This document shows positions 6,917-16,170 of a stretch of DNA of 32,674 bases, piece by piece. The notes beneath the pieces are model-generated. The model made no database searches. It was given only the letters and a program-made list of their open reading frames with translations, and was not told the DNA's origin. The DNA is from Streptomyces sp. AcH 505 (lineage in GTDB: Bacteria; Actinomycetota; Actinomycetes; Streptomycetales; Streptomycetaceae): assembly GCF_000818175.1 (NCBI RefSeq), contig NZ_JTIY01000001.1:8466-41139 (forward strand). Reading direction: 5' to 3'. Every line of letters begins with the position of its first letter. Within the stretch, counting starts at the first letter, position 1. The position numbers and the translations under genes are program-made.

Positions 6917-7724
6917 GGTCCGCACCCCCATCCCGATGGTGAAGCGGCCGAGCGGGCAGGGTCCGGCGGGCCGCCACCTCAATCTCATCCTCGGCGTCAT
7001 CGGCATGATCGTGGTGCTCGGCGCCTGGCAGATCTGCGCGGCGACGAAGATCGTCGATCCGAACTTCAGCAGCTCACCGGCGGGCGCCTTCACCGCGCTG
7101 GTCGACGCGGTCCGGACCGGCTCCCTCTGGGATCCGCTCGGGTCGACCCTCTCCATCGTGGCCCTCGGCATGGCCATCTCGATCGTCGTCGGCATACCGG
7201 CCGGGCTGCTGATCGGCCGGAGCAGGATCTTCTACGGGCTGACCGACCCGATCATCAGCATCATGTACTCGGTCCCCTATGTGGTGTTCCTGCCGATGCT
7301 CATCTTCTGGTTCGGCATCGGCTCCAACGCGCGGCTGGTCATCGTGGTGTGGAGCGCGCTCTTCCCACTGCTCATCAATGTGATCGCGGGTGCCCGCAAC
7401 CTCGACCAGGCGCACATACAGGTCTCCCGGGTCTTCTGCGCCTCGCGGATGATGACACTGCGCTCGGTCGCCTTTCCCGCGACACTCCCCTACATACTCG
7501 CCGGCATCCGCCAGGCCGTCGGCCGCGCCCTGATCGGCGCGATCGTCGCCGAGCTGTTCATGGGGTCGGCGGGCCTCGGCTATCAAGTGCAGCTCCAGAC
7601 CTCGAACTTCGAGATGGACGACGCCATGGCGTCGATCGCCGTCATCGCCGTGGTGGCCATCGTCCTGACGCGCGGCGTCGGTTATCTGGAGCGCCGTTTC
7701 ACCTTCTGGTCGGGCACGGACTGA
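6888..7724 (+). CDS. ABC transporter permease, NitT/TauT (SsuC) type
   Basis: A 278-residue inner-membrane permease with about six hydrophobic helices, starting with LNLILGVIGMIVVLGAWQI at ~31-49. The cytoplasmic loop that contacts the ATPase reads ASRMMTLRSVAFPATLPYI with the usual following GIRQAVGRALIGAIVAE, matching BPD_transp_1 permeases of the taurine/nitrate group. It starts inside the ATPase gene behind an AAGGG site, and the lipoprotein gene begins at its stop codon in a TGATG overlap, so all three subunits should be translated together. The substrate is not defined by sequence; the neighbouring catabolic genes suggest an aromatic or heteroaromatic acid. Confidence 0.92.
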   Translation: MTATQLSSDRVRTPIPMVKRPSGQGPAGRHLNLILGVIGMIVVLGAWQICAATKIVDPNFSSSPAGAFTALVDAVRTGSLWDPLGSTLSIVALGMAISIVVGIPAGLLIGRSRIFYGLTDPIISIMYSVPYVVFLPMLIFWFGIGSNARLVIVVWSALFPLLINVIAGARNLDQAHIQVSRVFCASRMMTLRSVAFPATLPYILAGIRQAVGRALIGAIVAELFMGSAGLGYQVQLQTSNFEMDDAMASIAVIAVVAIVLTRGVGYLERRFTFWSGTD

Positions 7725-8746
7725 TGGGGCACCGCATGCGCATCACCACACCTCTCTGCCTGTCGCTGGGCGCCGTGCTCGCCGCGAGCCTCACCGGCTG
7801 CGCGGTGACGTCGTCGGCGGCCACCCCGCCGACGAGCATGAAGATGACGATCGGCTACACGGCGATCGGCGCCGCCTACTCGGACCTGTACATCTGCGAG
7901 GACCAGGGCGTCTTCAAGAAGAACGGGCTCGACGTCAAGATCACCCTGCTCAACAGCTCCTCGCAGCTCGTTGCCGCCCTGATGAGCAACAGCGTCCAGA
8001 TCGGGGTGGGCGCCACCACCTCGACCGCCGCCGGTGCCATGAATCTCAAGGGGGTGGACCTGCGGTACGTGGCTCTGCCGATCAACCGCTACTACCTGGA
8101 GATGTGGGGCAAGAAGTCCGTCACCGCGGGCGAAGGGCTCAAGGGCAAGAAGATCGGGCTCAGTTCACCGGGCTCGCTGGGGGACGCGGCCGTCGACTCG
8201 CTCGTCAAGAGCAAGGGCTGGTCGGGCGACGACGTCCAGAAGATCTTCCTGAAGTCGACCCCCGCCGAGGTGTCGGCGCTGGAGAACGGCGCGGTGGACG
8301 CGATCGTCACCCAGCCGCCGACCGGCACGAAGACCCGGAAGAAGGGCTTCAAGAAAATCATGGACTTCACCGGGCTGCCGGCAGCGGCCAACGCCTACAC
8401 GGTCAAGTCCAACTATCTGGACGCGAACCAGAAAGCGGTCAGCGCGTTCACGAAGTCCGAGACCGAGTGTCTGGCCATGTTGCACAACAACAAGGATCTC
8501 GCGGTCAAAAGCATCATGAAACACAGCGGAGTCAACGACAAAGCGCTCGCCGAGTATTCGTACGACTTCTTCAACCCGCTCTGGGCCAAGGACCCGAGGG
8601 TCGATCCCGCCCTGGTCAAGGACGCGTTCGCGGCCACCGTGGCGAAAGGGGTCGGGACGATGCCGAAGGACACGTCCGAATACATCGACAACAGCTACGT
8701 CGACAAGCTGCGGAAGTCCGGCTTCATCGACTCGCTCTACCACTGA
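7724..8746 (+). CDS. ABC transporter substrate-binding lipoprotein, NitT/TauT type
   Basis: A 340-residue binding protein. The signal peptide ends in a lipobox ASLTGC, with the lipid-modified Cys at residue 26, so it is tethered outside the membrane. The mature part begins MKMTIGYTAIGAAYSDLYICEDQGVF-like, in short pieces: KMTIGYTAIG, then LYICEDQGVFKKNGLDV, typical of the SsuA/NMT1 fold (periplasmic binding protein type 2). The ATG at 7724 overlaps the permease stop; an in-frame ATG at 7736 would give a more usual short signal peptide (Cys at 22) and is an equal candidate. It completes the importer and presumably delivers the substrate of the UbiD and molybdenum enzymes downstream. Confidence 0.9.
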   Translation: MGHRMRITTPLCLSLGAVLAASLTGCAVTSSAATPPTSMKMTIGYTAIGAAYSDLYICEDQGVFKKNGLDVKITLLNSSSQLVAALMSNSVQIGVGATTSTAAGAMNLKGVDLRYVALPINRYYLEMWGKKSVTAGEGLKGKKIGLSSPGSLGDAAVDSLVKSKGWSGDDVQKIFLKSTPAEVSALENGAVDAIVTQPPTGTKTRKKGFKKIMDFTGLPAAANAYTVKSNYLDANQKAVSAFTKSETECLAMLHNNKDLAVKSIMKHSGVNDKALAEYSYDFFNPLWAKDPRVDPALVKDAFAATVAKGVGTMPKDTSEYIDNSYVDKLRKSGFIDSLYH

Positions 8747-8771
8747 GCCGGAACCTACGGAGGTGAGTGGC

Positions 8772-10229
8772 ATGGCATCACTTGACGACATCAACGATCT
8801 GCGCGGCTGGCTGGAGCTGGCCGAGAAGCTCGGCGAGGTCAGAACCATCACAGGTGCGCACTGGGACAAGGAGATCGGCGCCGCTTCCGAGGTGAACTAC
8901 AAGCGCCCCTCACCACCTGCGCTGCTCTTCGACGACATCGTCGGCTACTCCACAGGGCAGCGTGTCCTCACCGCCTCCATGGCGAACGCCCGCAGGCTGG
9001 GAATGACCCTGCGGCTGGGCACCGACCTCGACGACCGGTCCCTGGTCGAGGCGCTGCGCACCCGGCCCGGCGAATGGGTCGCGCACGCCGCCGACTATCC
9101 CGTACGCGTGGTGGAGAGCGGTCCCGTACGGGAGAACGTGTTCACCGCCGGGAAGGCGAATCTGCTGGACTTCCCCGTCCCGAAGTGGCATGAGGGGGAC
9201 GGCGGGCGGTACATCGGCACCGGCTGCGCCGTCTTCACCACCGACCCGGAGACGGGGAAGCTCAACGCGGGCGCGTACCGGATGCAGGTGCAGAACGACG
9301 GCCGGGCGGCGAGCATCAACATCGAGGCGGGCAAGCACGGCGCCGCCCATGTCCGGGAGTGGTTCGCGCGGGAGGGGCGTGCCCCCGTGACCGTCTCGCT
9401 CGGGCACGATCCGCTGCTGCTCGTCGTCGCGGGCACCGAGGTCCCCGGCGGGGTGTCCGAGCTGGAGTACGCGGGCGCGGTGCTGGGGCGCCGGATCGAG
9501 GTGATCGAGGGCGACGTCACAGGACTGCCGATCCCGGCCACCTCGGAGTTCGCCGTCGAGGGCTGGCTGTATCCGGACCGCAAGGAGCAGGAGGGTCCGT
9601 TCGGGGAGTGGACGGGCTACTACAGCGGTGGCACGGAGGCGGTGCTCACGATGGACATCGAGCGCGTCTACCACCGTGACGACCCGATCCAGCTCGGGGC
9701 CCCTCCCGGCAAACCGCCGCACGACTACTCGTACATGCGCAGTGTCATGAAGTCGGCGATGATCCAGGACGCCCTGGTCAGGACGGGGCTGCCGGGCGTC
9801 GAAGGAGTGTGGGCGCACGAGGCCGGCGGCGGGCGGCAGTTGCTGGCCGTGGCAATACACCAGCAGTACGCGGGCCACGCACGCCAGGCCGGCATCCTCA
9901 CCTCGCAGCTTCCGGCCGCCGCGTACATGAACAAGTTCGTGGTCGTCGTGGACGCCGACGTGGACCCGCGCAGCCTCAACGACGTGGTGTGGGCGATGTG
10001 TACGCGTACGGACCCGGCGGCGGACATCGAGACGATGCGGCAGACCTGGGGCAGCCGGGTCGATCCACTGCGGGAGCAGGGACTGCCGCCGTTCAACACC
10101 CGCGCGGTGATCGACGCCTGCCGCCCCTACACCCGGCTGGCCGCGTTCCCGAAGGTCGCCGAGGCGAGCAGGGAACTGATCGACCAGGTGCTGAGGCGCT
10201 GGCCCGAGCAGCTGGGGGGCTCAAGGTGA
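8772..10229 (+). CDS. UbiD-family prenylated-FMN-dependent decarboxylase
   Basis: A 485-residue reversible (de)carboxylase of aromatic, heteroaromatic or unsaturated acids, using prenylated FMN from UbiX. The catalytic set is visible: R170 (in GAYRMQ) and E274/E279 (in EGPFGE). The spacing (104 and 5 residues) equals that of R173, E277 and E282 in fungal Fdc1. H188 (in GKHGAAH) sits where the Mn/prFMN ligand His is expected. Length is normal for the family. The ATG at 8772 follows a GGAGG site by 8 bases. The gene follows the importer by 25 bp and is coupled to the GntR gene by a GTGA overlap. A matching UbiX is encoded at 17511. The substrate cannot be read from sequence; candidates include hydroxybenzoate-, furan-, pyrrole- or pyridine-type acids. 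Confidence 0.93.
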   Translation: MASLDDINDLRGWLELAEKLGEVRTITGAHWDKEIGAASEVNYKRPSPPALLFDDIVGYSTGQRVLTASMANARRLGMTLRLGTDLDDRSLVEALRTRPGEWVAHAADYPVRVVESGPVRENVFTAGKANLLDFPVPKWHEGDGGRYIGTGCAVFTTDPETGKLNAGAYRMQVQNDGRAASINIEAGKHGAAHVREWFAREGRAPVTVSLGHDPLLLVVAGTEVPGGVSELEYAGAVLGRRIEVIEGDVTGLPIPATSEFAVEGWLYPDRKEQEGPFGEWTGYYSGGTEAVLTMDIERVYHRDDPIQLGAPPGKPPHDYSYMRSVMKSAMIQDALVRTGLPGVEGVWAHEAGGGRQLLAVAIHQQYAGHARQAGILTSQLPAAAYMNKFVVVVDADVDPRSLNDVVWAMCTRTDPAADIETMRQTWGSRVDPLREQGLPPFNTRAVIDACRPYTRLAAFPKVAEASRELIDQVLRRWPEQLGGSR

Positions 10230-10990
10230 GCGCGGAAACGGCGGCCCGGGCGACCATGCGGGGCAACGCTCTGGTCTTTCCCTCGCTCGGCGACACGGGC
10301 CAGCGGCTCGAACTGACCCAGATGCTCGGCCGGGGCATGAGCGGGCACAGCATCGCCGACGAGATAGCGCTGGCGGTGGCGACCGAGATAATCGAGGGCC
10401 GGCTGTCACCGGGCGACGACCTGAACTCCGTCGAGCTGGCCCGGACGTTCAACAGCAGCAGGACCCCGGTCCGTGAGGCGCTGCTCGTGCTGGAGCGGGA
10501 AGGGTTCGTGGAGATCACGGCCCGGCGCAGGCCACGGGTGGCCAGGCTGCTGCTCCGTGAGGTGCGCGAGCTGTACAGCCTGCGCGCCGAGCTGTACGCC
10601 GTGGTGAGCCGGGCCGTCGTACGGCTGGCGACGGAAGCCGATCTGGAGATGCTGCGCGGCCATCAGCGGGCGCTGGAGGCGGCCGTCGCCCATGACGACG
10701 TGGACCGGTACTTCTGGGTCAACGTCCAGTTCAGGAACACCGAGGCGGACATAGCCCGCAACGCGACACTGCGCCGGGTGCTCGACACACTCGCGCTGCG
10801 CGCCCTGCAACTGCGGCATCTCAGCCTGTCGCAGCCCGGCCGGCTCGGCCCTTCGGTCGCCGACCACGGCCGGCTGCTGAAGGCGTACGAGGACAGGGAC
10901 GCGGAGCTGGCGTCCGCCCTGACCCAGTCGCTGGTGCGCAAGGGGTTCGCGGCCATAGAGCGCTCGGGATGGACCGGAGAAGAGACATGA
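10226..10990 (+). CDS. GntR-family regulator with FCD domain (paralogue 1)
   Basis: A 254-residue regulator. The winged helix lies at about 45-115: EIIEGRLSPGDDLNSVELA, then FNSSRTPVREALLVLEREGF, the classic GntR recognition helix. The C-terminal helical FCD domain (REVRELYSLRAELYAVVSR, then ALQLRHLSLS) binds a small ligand, usually an organic acid with a metal. The GTG at 10226 overlaps the UbiD stop (GTGA); an in-frame ATG at 10256 is an alternative. It is closely related to the minus-strand regulator at 16701-17468. It sits inside the catabolic operon, so it probably responds to the pathway substrate or an intermediate and acts at the AGTGTCGACACT sites near 5854 and 6021; that link is inferred. 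Confidence 0.9.
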   Translation: MSAETAARATMRGNALVFPSLGDTGQRLELTQMLGRGMSGHSIADEIALAVATEIIEGRLSPGDDLNSVELARTFNSSRTPVREALLVLEREGFVEITARRRPRVARLLLREVRELYSLRAELYAVVSRAVVRLATEADLEMLRGHQRALEAAVAHDDVDRYFWVNVQFRNTEADIARNATLRRVLDTLALRALQLRHLSLSQPGRLGPSVADHGRLLKAYEDRDAELASALTQSLVRKGFAAIERSGWTGEET

Positions 10991-11058
10991 CCGGCACAGA
11001 GACAATCAACACAAGGACGAGCAGCACAGAGACGAACGGTGTGAGGAGGGGGAAGACC

Positions 11059-11556
11059 ATGTCGGTCGCCTTGCGTTTCCGGCTCAACCACGAGGACGTG
11101 GAGATCCACGTCCAGGACCCGGCGGCGACCCTGCTCGACGTCCTGCGGACCGACCTCAATCTGACCGGCACCAAATCGGGCTGCGAGATCGGCTACTGCG
11201 GCGCCTGCACGGTCATCGTGGACGGCGCGGCCGTCCCGGCGTGTCTGCAGATGGTGGGGCTGCTCGAAGGGCGTGACGTGCGGACCGTCGAGGATCTGGG
11301 CGGTCCTGACGGACTCGACCCCGTCCAGCGGGCGTTCGTGAAGTGCTCCGGGTTCCAGTGCGGCTTCTGCACCCCGGGGCATGTGATGGCGCTGCGGGCG
11401 CTGCTCGACCAGGAGCCCGATCCGGGCGAGGAGCGGATCCGGCAGACGGTCGACGGCAACTACTGCCGCTGCACCGGCTATGCGAAGATCCTCGACTCCG
11501 CGCGCGAGGCCGTCGCCCTGGACCAGGCACACACGGCGGCAGGGGAGGCGCGCTGA
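11059..11556 (+). CDS. Molybdenum hydroxylase small subunit, two [2Fe-2S] clusters
   Basis: A 165-residue iron-sulfur subunit of a xanthine-dehydrogenase-family enzyme. The plant-ferredoxin-like domain holds C42, C47, C50 and C62 (GCEIGYCGACTVIVDG); the helical domain holds C101, C104, C136 and C138 (CGFCTPG and YCRCTGY). All eight ligands are present, so electrons can pass from the Mo site to FAD. The ATG at 11059 was chosen for its strong GAGGAGGGGG site. An earlier in-frame ATG at 10987 overlaps the GntR stop (ATGA) and has a GGAGAAG site, but adds a polar 24-residue tail not typical of the family. The next gene starts at this stop codon. Confidence 0.93.
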   Translation: MSVALRFRLNHEDVEIHVQDPAATLLDVLRTDLNLTGTKSGCEIGYCGACTVIVDGAAVPACLQMVGLLEGRDVRTVEDLGGPDGLDPVQRAFVKCSGFQCGFCTPGHVMALRALLDQEPDPGEERIRQTVDGNYCRCTGYAKILDSAREAVALDQAHTAAGEAR

Positions 11557-13883
11557 TGTCGACCACCACGGTCCCCGTGACCGGCCTCGATCTGGGGCAC
11601 GCGGTCCTGCCACCGCTCATCGGCAGCGCCGTCGAGCGCATCGACGCCCTGGAGAAGGTGTCGGGCCGCGCCTCGTACGCCGCCGACACCCGGCTCCCCC
11701 GCATGCTGTTCGGCGCGGTGGTCCGCTCGCCGCACGCCAGTGCGCGCATCGTCTCGATCGACACCTCGGCTGCCGAGCGGCTGCCGGGTGTGCACGTGGT
11801 CATCACGGGCGCGGACACCGCGCAGGTGAAGTGGGGCGCTTTCCGGCCCGATCTGTATCCGCTGGCCGTCGACTACGTCCGGTACGTCGGGGACGACGTC
11901 GCGGCGGTCGCGGCCCGTGACATCGAGACCGCACGCAGGGCGGCCGAGCTGGTGGTCGTCGAGTACGAGGTGCTGCCCGCCGTGCTGAGTCTGGACGAGG
12001 CGCTGGCCGAGGGCGCGCCGCTGGTGCACGAGAACACCCCGGGCAATGTGGCGCACGAGTTCTCCTTCGACCGGGGCGGTGTGGAGGACTGGTTCGAGCG
12101 CAGCGACGTCATTGTCGAGGGCACCTGGCAGACGGCCCGGCAGTGGCACGCGTCGATCGAGACGATCGGCTGCACGGCCGAGTGGTCGGGCGACCGGGTC
12201 AGTCTGTGGGTCAACACCCAGACGCCGTTCCTGGCGCGCCAGCGCTACGCGACGGCGCTCGGGCTTCCCCTGCGTGCCGTACGGGTCGTGCAGACGGAGA
12301 TCGGCGGCGGCTTCGGCGGCAAGTCCGGTGACGACAACGCCTCGGTGATCTGCGCGATCCTCGCCCGCAGAACAGGGCGGGCGGTGCAGCTCATGCACAC
12401 CCGTGAGGACGAGTTCCTCGCCAGCCATCCGCGGATCCCGATGCGCTACAAGGTCCGGCTCGGCTTCACCTCCGACGGCCTGGTGACGGCGAAGGACATC
12501 GAGGTCACCGCCGACAACGGCGCGTACACGGGCAAGGCGCAGGCGGTGCTCGGCGCCGCGACCGTACGGCACGACGCGCTGTTCAACTACCGCGCCGTGC
12601 GGGCCCATTCGCGTCTCGTCTACACCAACCTCGTGCCGACAGGTGCCTTCCGCGGCTTCGGCAACCCGTCGGCTGACTGGGCCGTCGGCCAGGCGTGGGA
12701 TCTGGCGGCCGACCGGCTCGGCATCGAGGTGCCGGACCTGTTCCTGCTCAACGCGGTGGAGACCGGCAGCGTGTCGCCGCACAACCACAAGATCACCAGT
12801 TGTGAGCTGAAGCAGTGCATCACCATGGCGGCCAAGGCGATCGACTGGGCGGGCAAGCGGGCCGCCCCGAAACCGAACCGCGGTCTCGCGATGGGTGTCA
12901 GTGTCCATGTGTCGGGCCGACGCAGCTTCGGCGACTACGACGGGAGTTCGGCGATCGTCCGGCTGGCGGAGGACGGCCGCGCTGTCGTCATCGTCGGTGA
13001 GGGCGAGATCGGCACCGGCGCCCGTACGACGCTGGCCCAGATCGCCGCCGCCGAGCTGGGTCTCGCCGTCGCCGATGTGTCGGTGACCCGCCCGGACACC
13101 GATCTCACGACACACGCGCTCGGCGCGCTGGCCAGCCGGGTGACGTATGTGGCGGGGAACGCGGTGAAGCGCGCAGCCGAGCACGCGTGCACCCAGCTGC
13201 TGGAGGCGGCGGCGAGCCAACTGGGCCGACCGGCCTCACAGTTGTGGGTCGAGGACGGTGTGGTGCACGGTCCGGCGGGGTCCGAGGGCGAGGCGCCCGT
13301 TCGCTCGCCCGTCGGCGCGGTCGTACGAGCCGCGCTGTACCGCCCGGACGGCGAGCCGATCGTCGGGGTGGGGTCGTTCGACAACCCCTCCGAATTCCCC
13401 GACCAGTCGCGGTACGGCAACGAGTCGGGTGCGTACAACTTCGCCGCCGAGGCCGCCGAGGTCGAGGTCGACCCGGACACCGGAGCGGTGACCGTCGTCG
13501 AACTGGCGGCGGCGGTGGACTGCGGGACGGTCCTGAATCCGCCGCTCGCCGAGGGCCAGGTGGAGGGCGGCATCGCGCAGGGGATCGGGATGGCGCTGAC
13601 CGAGCGGTTCGACTGGGAGGCGGGCGCGCCGACCAAGCCGAACTTCAACGACTACAAACTGCCGACGGCCGGCATCATGCCGAAGCTGCACATCGAGTTC
13701 GCCGACTCCTACGAGCCGACCGGACCGTTCGGCGCGAAGGGGGTGGGCGAGATCTCCCTCGACCCGGTGCCGTCGATCATCGCGAGCGCGGTGGCCGACG
13801 CGGTGGGCGTCCGGATCCATGAACTGCCCATCACCGCCGAGAATATCTTCTGGGGCATGGAGTCAAAGGAAGGAGACCGCTGA
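11556..13883 (+). CDS. Molybdenum hydroxylase large subunit, Mo-cofactor binding
   Basis: A 775-residue catalytic subunit of the xanthine dehydrogenase/4-hydroxybenzoyl-CoA reductase family. It should hydroxylate a substrate carbon with oxygen from water. Features in order: the ERIDALEKVSGRASYAADT start of the a/b hammerhead domain, the molybdopterin loop GGGFGGK at 250-256, GAFRGFG at 363-369, and GAKGVGE with the catalytic Glu at 732. The TGATG overlap with the iron-sulfur gene and a GGGGAGG site fix the start. It forms the complex with the genes on both sides, and XdhC (18163) probably inserts or sulfurates the cofactor. The substrate is unknown; the UbiD context favours an N-heteroaromatic or aromatic acid over purines. 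Confidence 0.93.
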   Translation: MSTTTVPVTGLDLGHAVLPPLIGSAVERIDALEKVSGRASYAADTRLPRMLFGAVVRSPHASARIVSIDTSAAERLPGVHVVITGADTAQVKWGAFRPDLYPLAVDYVRYVGDDVAAVAARDIETARRAAELVVVEYEVLPAVLSLDEALAEGAPLVHENTPGNVAHEFSFDRGGVEDWFERSDVIVEGTWQTARQWHASIETIGCTAEWSGDRVSLWVNTQTPFLARQRYATALGLPLRAVRVVQTEIGGGFGGKSGDDNASVICAILARRTGRAVQLMHTREDEFLASHPRIPMRYKVRLGFTSDGLVTAKDIEVTADNGAYTGKAQAVLGAATVRHDALFNYRAVRAHSRLVYTNLVPTGAFRGFGNPSADWAVGQAWDLAADRLGIEVPDLFLLNAVETGSVSPHNHKITSCELKQCITMAAKAIDWAGKRAAPKPNRGLAMGVSVHVSGRRSFGDYDGSSAIVRLAEDGRAVVIVGEGEIGTGARTTLAQIAAAELGLAVADVSVTRPDTDLTTHALGALASRVTYVAGNAVKRAAEHACTQLLEAAASQLGRPASQLWVEDGVVHGPAGSEGEAPVRSPVGAVVRAALYRPDGEPIVGVGSFDNPSEFPDQSRYGNESGAYNFAAEAAEVEVDPDTGAVTVVELAAAVDCGTVLNPPLAEGQVEGGIAQGIGMALTERFDWEAGAPTKPNFNDYKLPTAGIMPKLHIEFADSYEPTGPFGAKGVGEISLDPVPSIIASAVADAVGVRIHELPITAENIFWGMESKEGDR

Positions 13884-14812
13884 TGACTGTGCTCGACCCG
13901 AGGCTCTCCGCCGCAGAGTCGCCGCTCGCCCCTCTCACCGTGATCACCCCCACCTCCATGGACGAGGCCCTGCGTCTGCTGGCCGCTCCTGACGCGGCCG
14001 TGCTCGGCGGCGGGGTCGGCCACACCCTGCGCAGGCACGACCGCCGCCCCGCCGTCGCGACCACCCTGGTCTCGGTGGGTTCGCTGCCCGGCCTCGGCGA
14101 CATCACCTGGTCGGCGGGGAGTGTCAGCATCGGCGCCGGTGTGAAACTGAGCGCCTGCGCCGCCGACCCGCGACTGGCGGCGGCCTGGCCGGTCGTCACG
14201 GAAGCCGCCGGGTCCGTCGCCACCGGCCGGATCCGCAGAATGGTCACGCTCGGCGGCAACATCGCCGCCCTGGACGACAGCCATGATCCGCCGGTGGCCC
14301 TCACCGCCGTCGGGGCCGAGCTGCTGGTGCGCGGTACCGGCGGCAGCAGGACGCTGGCGATCGGCGATCTCCGGGAGCTGCGCGCCGACGAACTGATCGA
14401 GCACGTCCGGCTGCCGCTGCCGACGGCGTCCGATGCGGTGCGTACGGGCTCCGCGTACGAGAAGTTCCTGGTCCGTGGGGTGTGGGAGTACGCGTGCGTC
14501 AACGTCGGCGCTGTCGTCGGGCTCGGCGCCGACGGCACGGCGGTCCGGCTGTCCCTGGCCGTCGGTTCGGTGACGGGCGGTCCGGTCGCCGTCGACCTGT
14601 CCGAGCTGCTCGGCGCTCCCTTCGACCAGCGGCTCGTCGCGGAGGCGGCCGGGGTCGCGGTCGCAGCGACCCGCCCGTACAGCGATGTCAGAGGGTCGGC
14701 CGCCTACAAGTCCCGGATGATCGCGGAGTTCTCGCGCCGGGCGCTGACGGCCGCCGCGCGGCGCGCCGGACAGGATCCGTCCGCCCCAGCCGTCCGAGGA
14801 GGAAACCGATGA
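13883..14812 (+). CDS. Molybdenum hydroxylase medium subunit, FAD binding
   Basis: A 309-residue flavoprotein subunit that passes electrons from the iron-sulfur subunit to NAD or another acceptor. The FAD domain shows AAVLGGGVGHTLRR, a variant of the pyrophosphate-binding loop, and RMVTLGGNIAALDDSHDPP, the TLGGN motif of CoxM/XdhB-type subunits. A C-terminal CO-dehydrogenase flavoprotein domain ends with RGSAAYKSRMIAEFSRRAL. The N-terminal loop is AVLGGGVG rather than the usual AGGT, so it may be slightly diverged. It starts in a TGATG overlap with the large-subunit stop behind an AAGGAAGGAG site and overlaps the next gene by 4 bp. Confidence 0.92.
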   Translation: MTVLDPRLSAAESPLAPLTVITPTSMDEALRLLAAPDAAVLGGGVGHTLRRHDRRPAVATTLVSVGSLPGLGDITWSAGSVSIGAGVKLSACAADPRLAAAWPVVTEAAGSVATGRIRRMVTLGGNIAALDDSHDPPVALTAVGAELLVRGTGGSRTLAIGDLRELRADELIEHVRLPLPTASDAVRTGSAYEKFLVRGVWEYACVNVGAVVGLGADGTAVRLSLAVGSVTGGPVAVDLSELLGAPFDQRLVAEAAGVAVAATRPYSDVRGSAAYKSRMIAEFSRRALTAAARRAGQDPSAPAVRGGNR

Positions 14813-16170
14813 CCGGCACCGGCACATCCGCCCACAGCGTCGAGAGGATCGAGGGCGAGGCCCGGACCAGGGACGGCGAGGCCCTGTCCTTCACCCGCCA
14901 CCTCGCCCCCGACGGTGCGCCGCGGATCGTCTTCGTCCACAGTCTGGCCCTGGACCGGTCGCTGTGGGCGGGGGTGACAGCCGCCCTCGAAGGCCGGGCG
15001 GAGATGGTGACGTACGACGCGCGGGGGCACGGCCGTTCGGGTCACCCGGTCGGGCCGTACACCACGGAGCAGTTCGCCGACGACCTGGCCGATCTGCTCG
15101 ATCATCTCGGCTGGGCGGCGGCGACCGTGGTGGGCTGTTCCATGGGCGGCTGCGTGGCCCAGGCGTTCGCCGCCCGGTACCAGGACCGGAGCCAGGGTGC
15201 GCTGTTCGTCGACACCACCGCCTGGTACGGGCCGACCGCACGTGACGACTGGGCGGGACGGGCGGCGGCGGCCAGGGCGAAGGGGCTCGACTCGCTGATC
15301 CCCTTCCAGCTCACCCGCTGGTTCGGTGACGGGTTCCGGGCGGCGGAGCCGGCGTTGATGGCCCGGCTGACCGAGGTCTTCGTGGCCAACGACATCGAGT
15401 GCTACGCGGCGACCTGCGCGATGCTGGGCGCCGCCGACCTGCGGACGTCGGCCGCCGCCATCGGGCACCCGGCGGCCGTGCTGGTGGGCGAGGACGACCT
15501 GGCGACCCCGCCCGAGATGGCCAGGGCGCTCGCCGGACTGATCGGGGACGGGCCCGCCACGGTCGTGCCGGGCACCCGGCATCTCACCCCGCTGGAGAAT
15601 CCGGCCGTCGTGGTCGAGGCGCTGGACGAGCTGCTGCGCCGTGCGGCGGCAGCCGGGGACCGTCATGACGGCGGGCGGGCCGCTGCCGGTGGTGGACATG
15701 CACGCCCACCACGTCGGTACGTACGCGATCGAGCGCATCCGCGAGGAGGGCGCCGCCCACCATGTCCGGTTGGTCACCTCGGAGGCCGGTGGGAAGCCGG
15801 TCACCCGGGTCGAGGTGGCCGGCAGGCCGAGCGGGCTGCCGCTGGTCCCCGCGCTCAGCGATGTGGCCGCGCGGCTGGACTGGATGGACGCGGCGGGCGT
15901 CGACATCCAGCTGGTCGCTCCCTGGATGGACCTCGCCGGGTACGAGCTGGACGCCGAGGACGGGCGCTGGCTGGCGGAGCTCCAGAACGAGTCGGCGGCC
16001 CGGCTGCGCGCCGAGCATCCCGGGCGGTTCCGTACGGCCGCGGCCGTGCCGCTCCAGCAACCGGAGCTGGCGGTGGCCGAGTTGCGCAGGGCCGTCATCG
16101 AACTGGGCCATTCGGCCGTGCAGATCGGCGCCCGGGTCGGCGAACTGGGGCTGGACGACGCGAGCCTTGA
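14809..16170 (+). CDS. Alpha/beta hydrolase, frame overrunning the next gene (probable frameshift)
   Basis: Residues 1-286 are a full alpha/beta hydrolase resembling 3-oxoadipate enol-lactonases: oxyanion region VHSLALDRSLW, YDARGHGRSG, nucleophile S111 in GCSMGGC, acid D230 (VGEDDLATP) and H258 (PGTRHLTPLENP). The domain is complete by ~280. After that the frame stays open for ~167 residues of Arg/Gly-rich sequence that overlaps 506 bp of the amidohydrolase gene in another frame and looks like noise. One extra G in the GGGG run at 15655-15658 would end the protein at TGA 15666-15668, making a normal ATGA junction. The GGAGG site at 14799 sets the start. It may open a lactone or other hydrolysable pathway intermediate. 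Confidence 0.75.
   Translation: MTGTGTSAHSVERIEGEARTRDGEALSFTRHLAPDGAPRIVFVHSLALDRSLWAGVTAALEGRAEMVTYDARGHGRSGHPVGPYTTEQFADDLADLLDHLGWAAATVVGCSMGGCVAQAFAARYQDRSQGALFVDTTAWYGPTARDDWAGRAAAARAKGLDSLIPFQLTRWFGDGFRAAEPALMARLTEVFVANDIECYAATCAMLGAADLRTSAAAIGHPAAVLVGEDDLATPPEMARALAGLIGDGPATVVPGTRHLTPLENPAVVVEALDELLRRAAAAGDRHDGGRAAAGGGHARPPRRYVRDRAHPRGGRRPPCPVGHLGGRWEAGHPGRGGRQAERAAAGPRAQRCGRAAGLDGRGGRRHPAGRSLDGPRRVRAGRRGRALAGGAPERVGGPAARRASRAVPYGRGRAAPATGAGGGRVAQGRHRTGPFGRADRRPGRRTGAGRREP

Noticed and set aside
11478..13220. 580-residue open frame on the minus strand
   Set aside because: It is antisense to the molybdenum large subunit, whose motifs are unmistakable on the plus strand.
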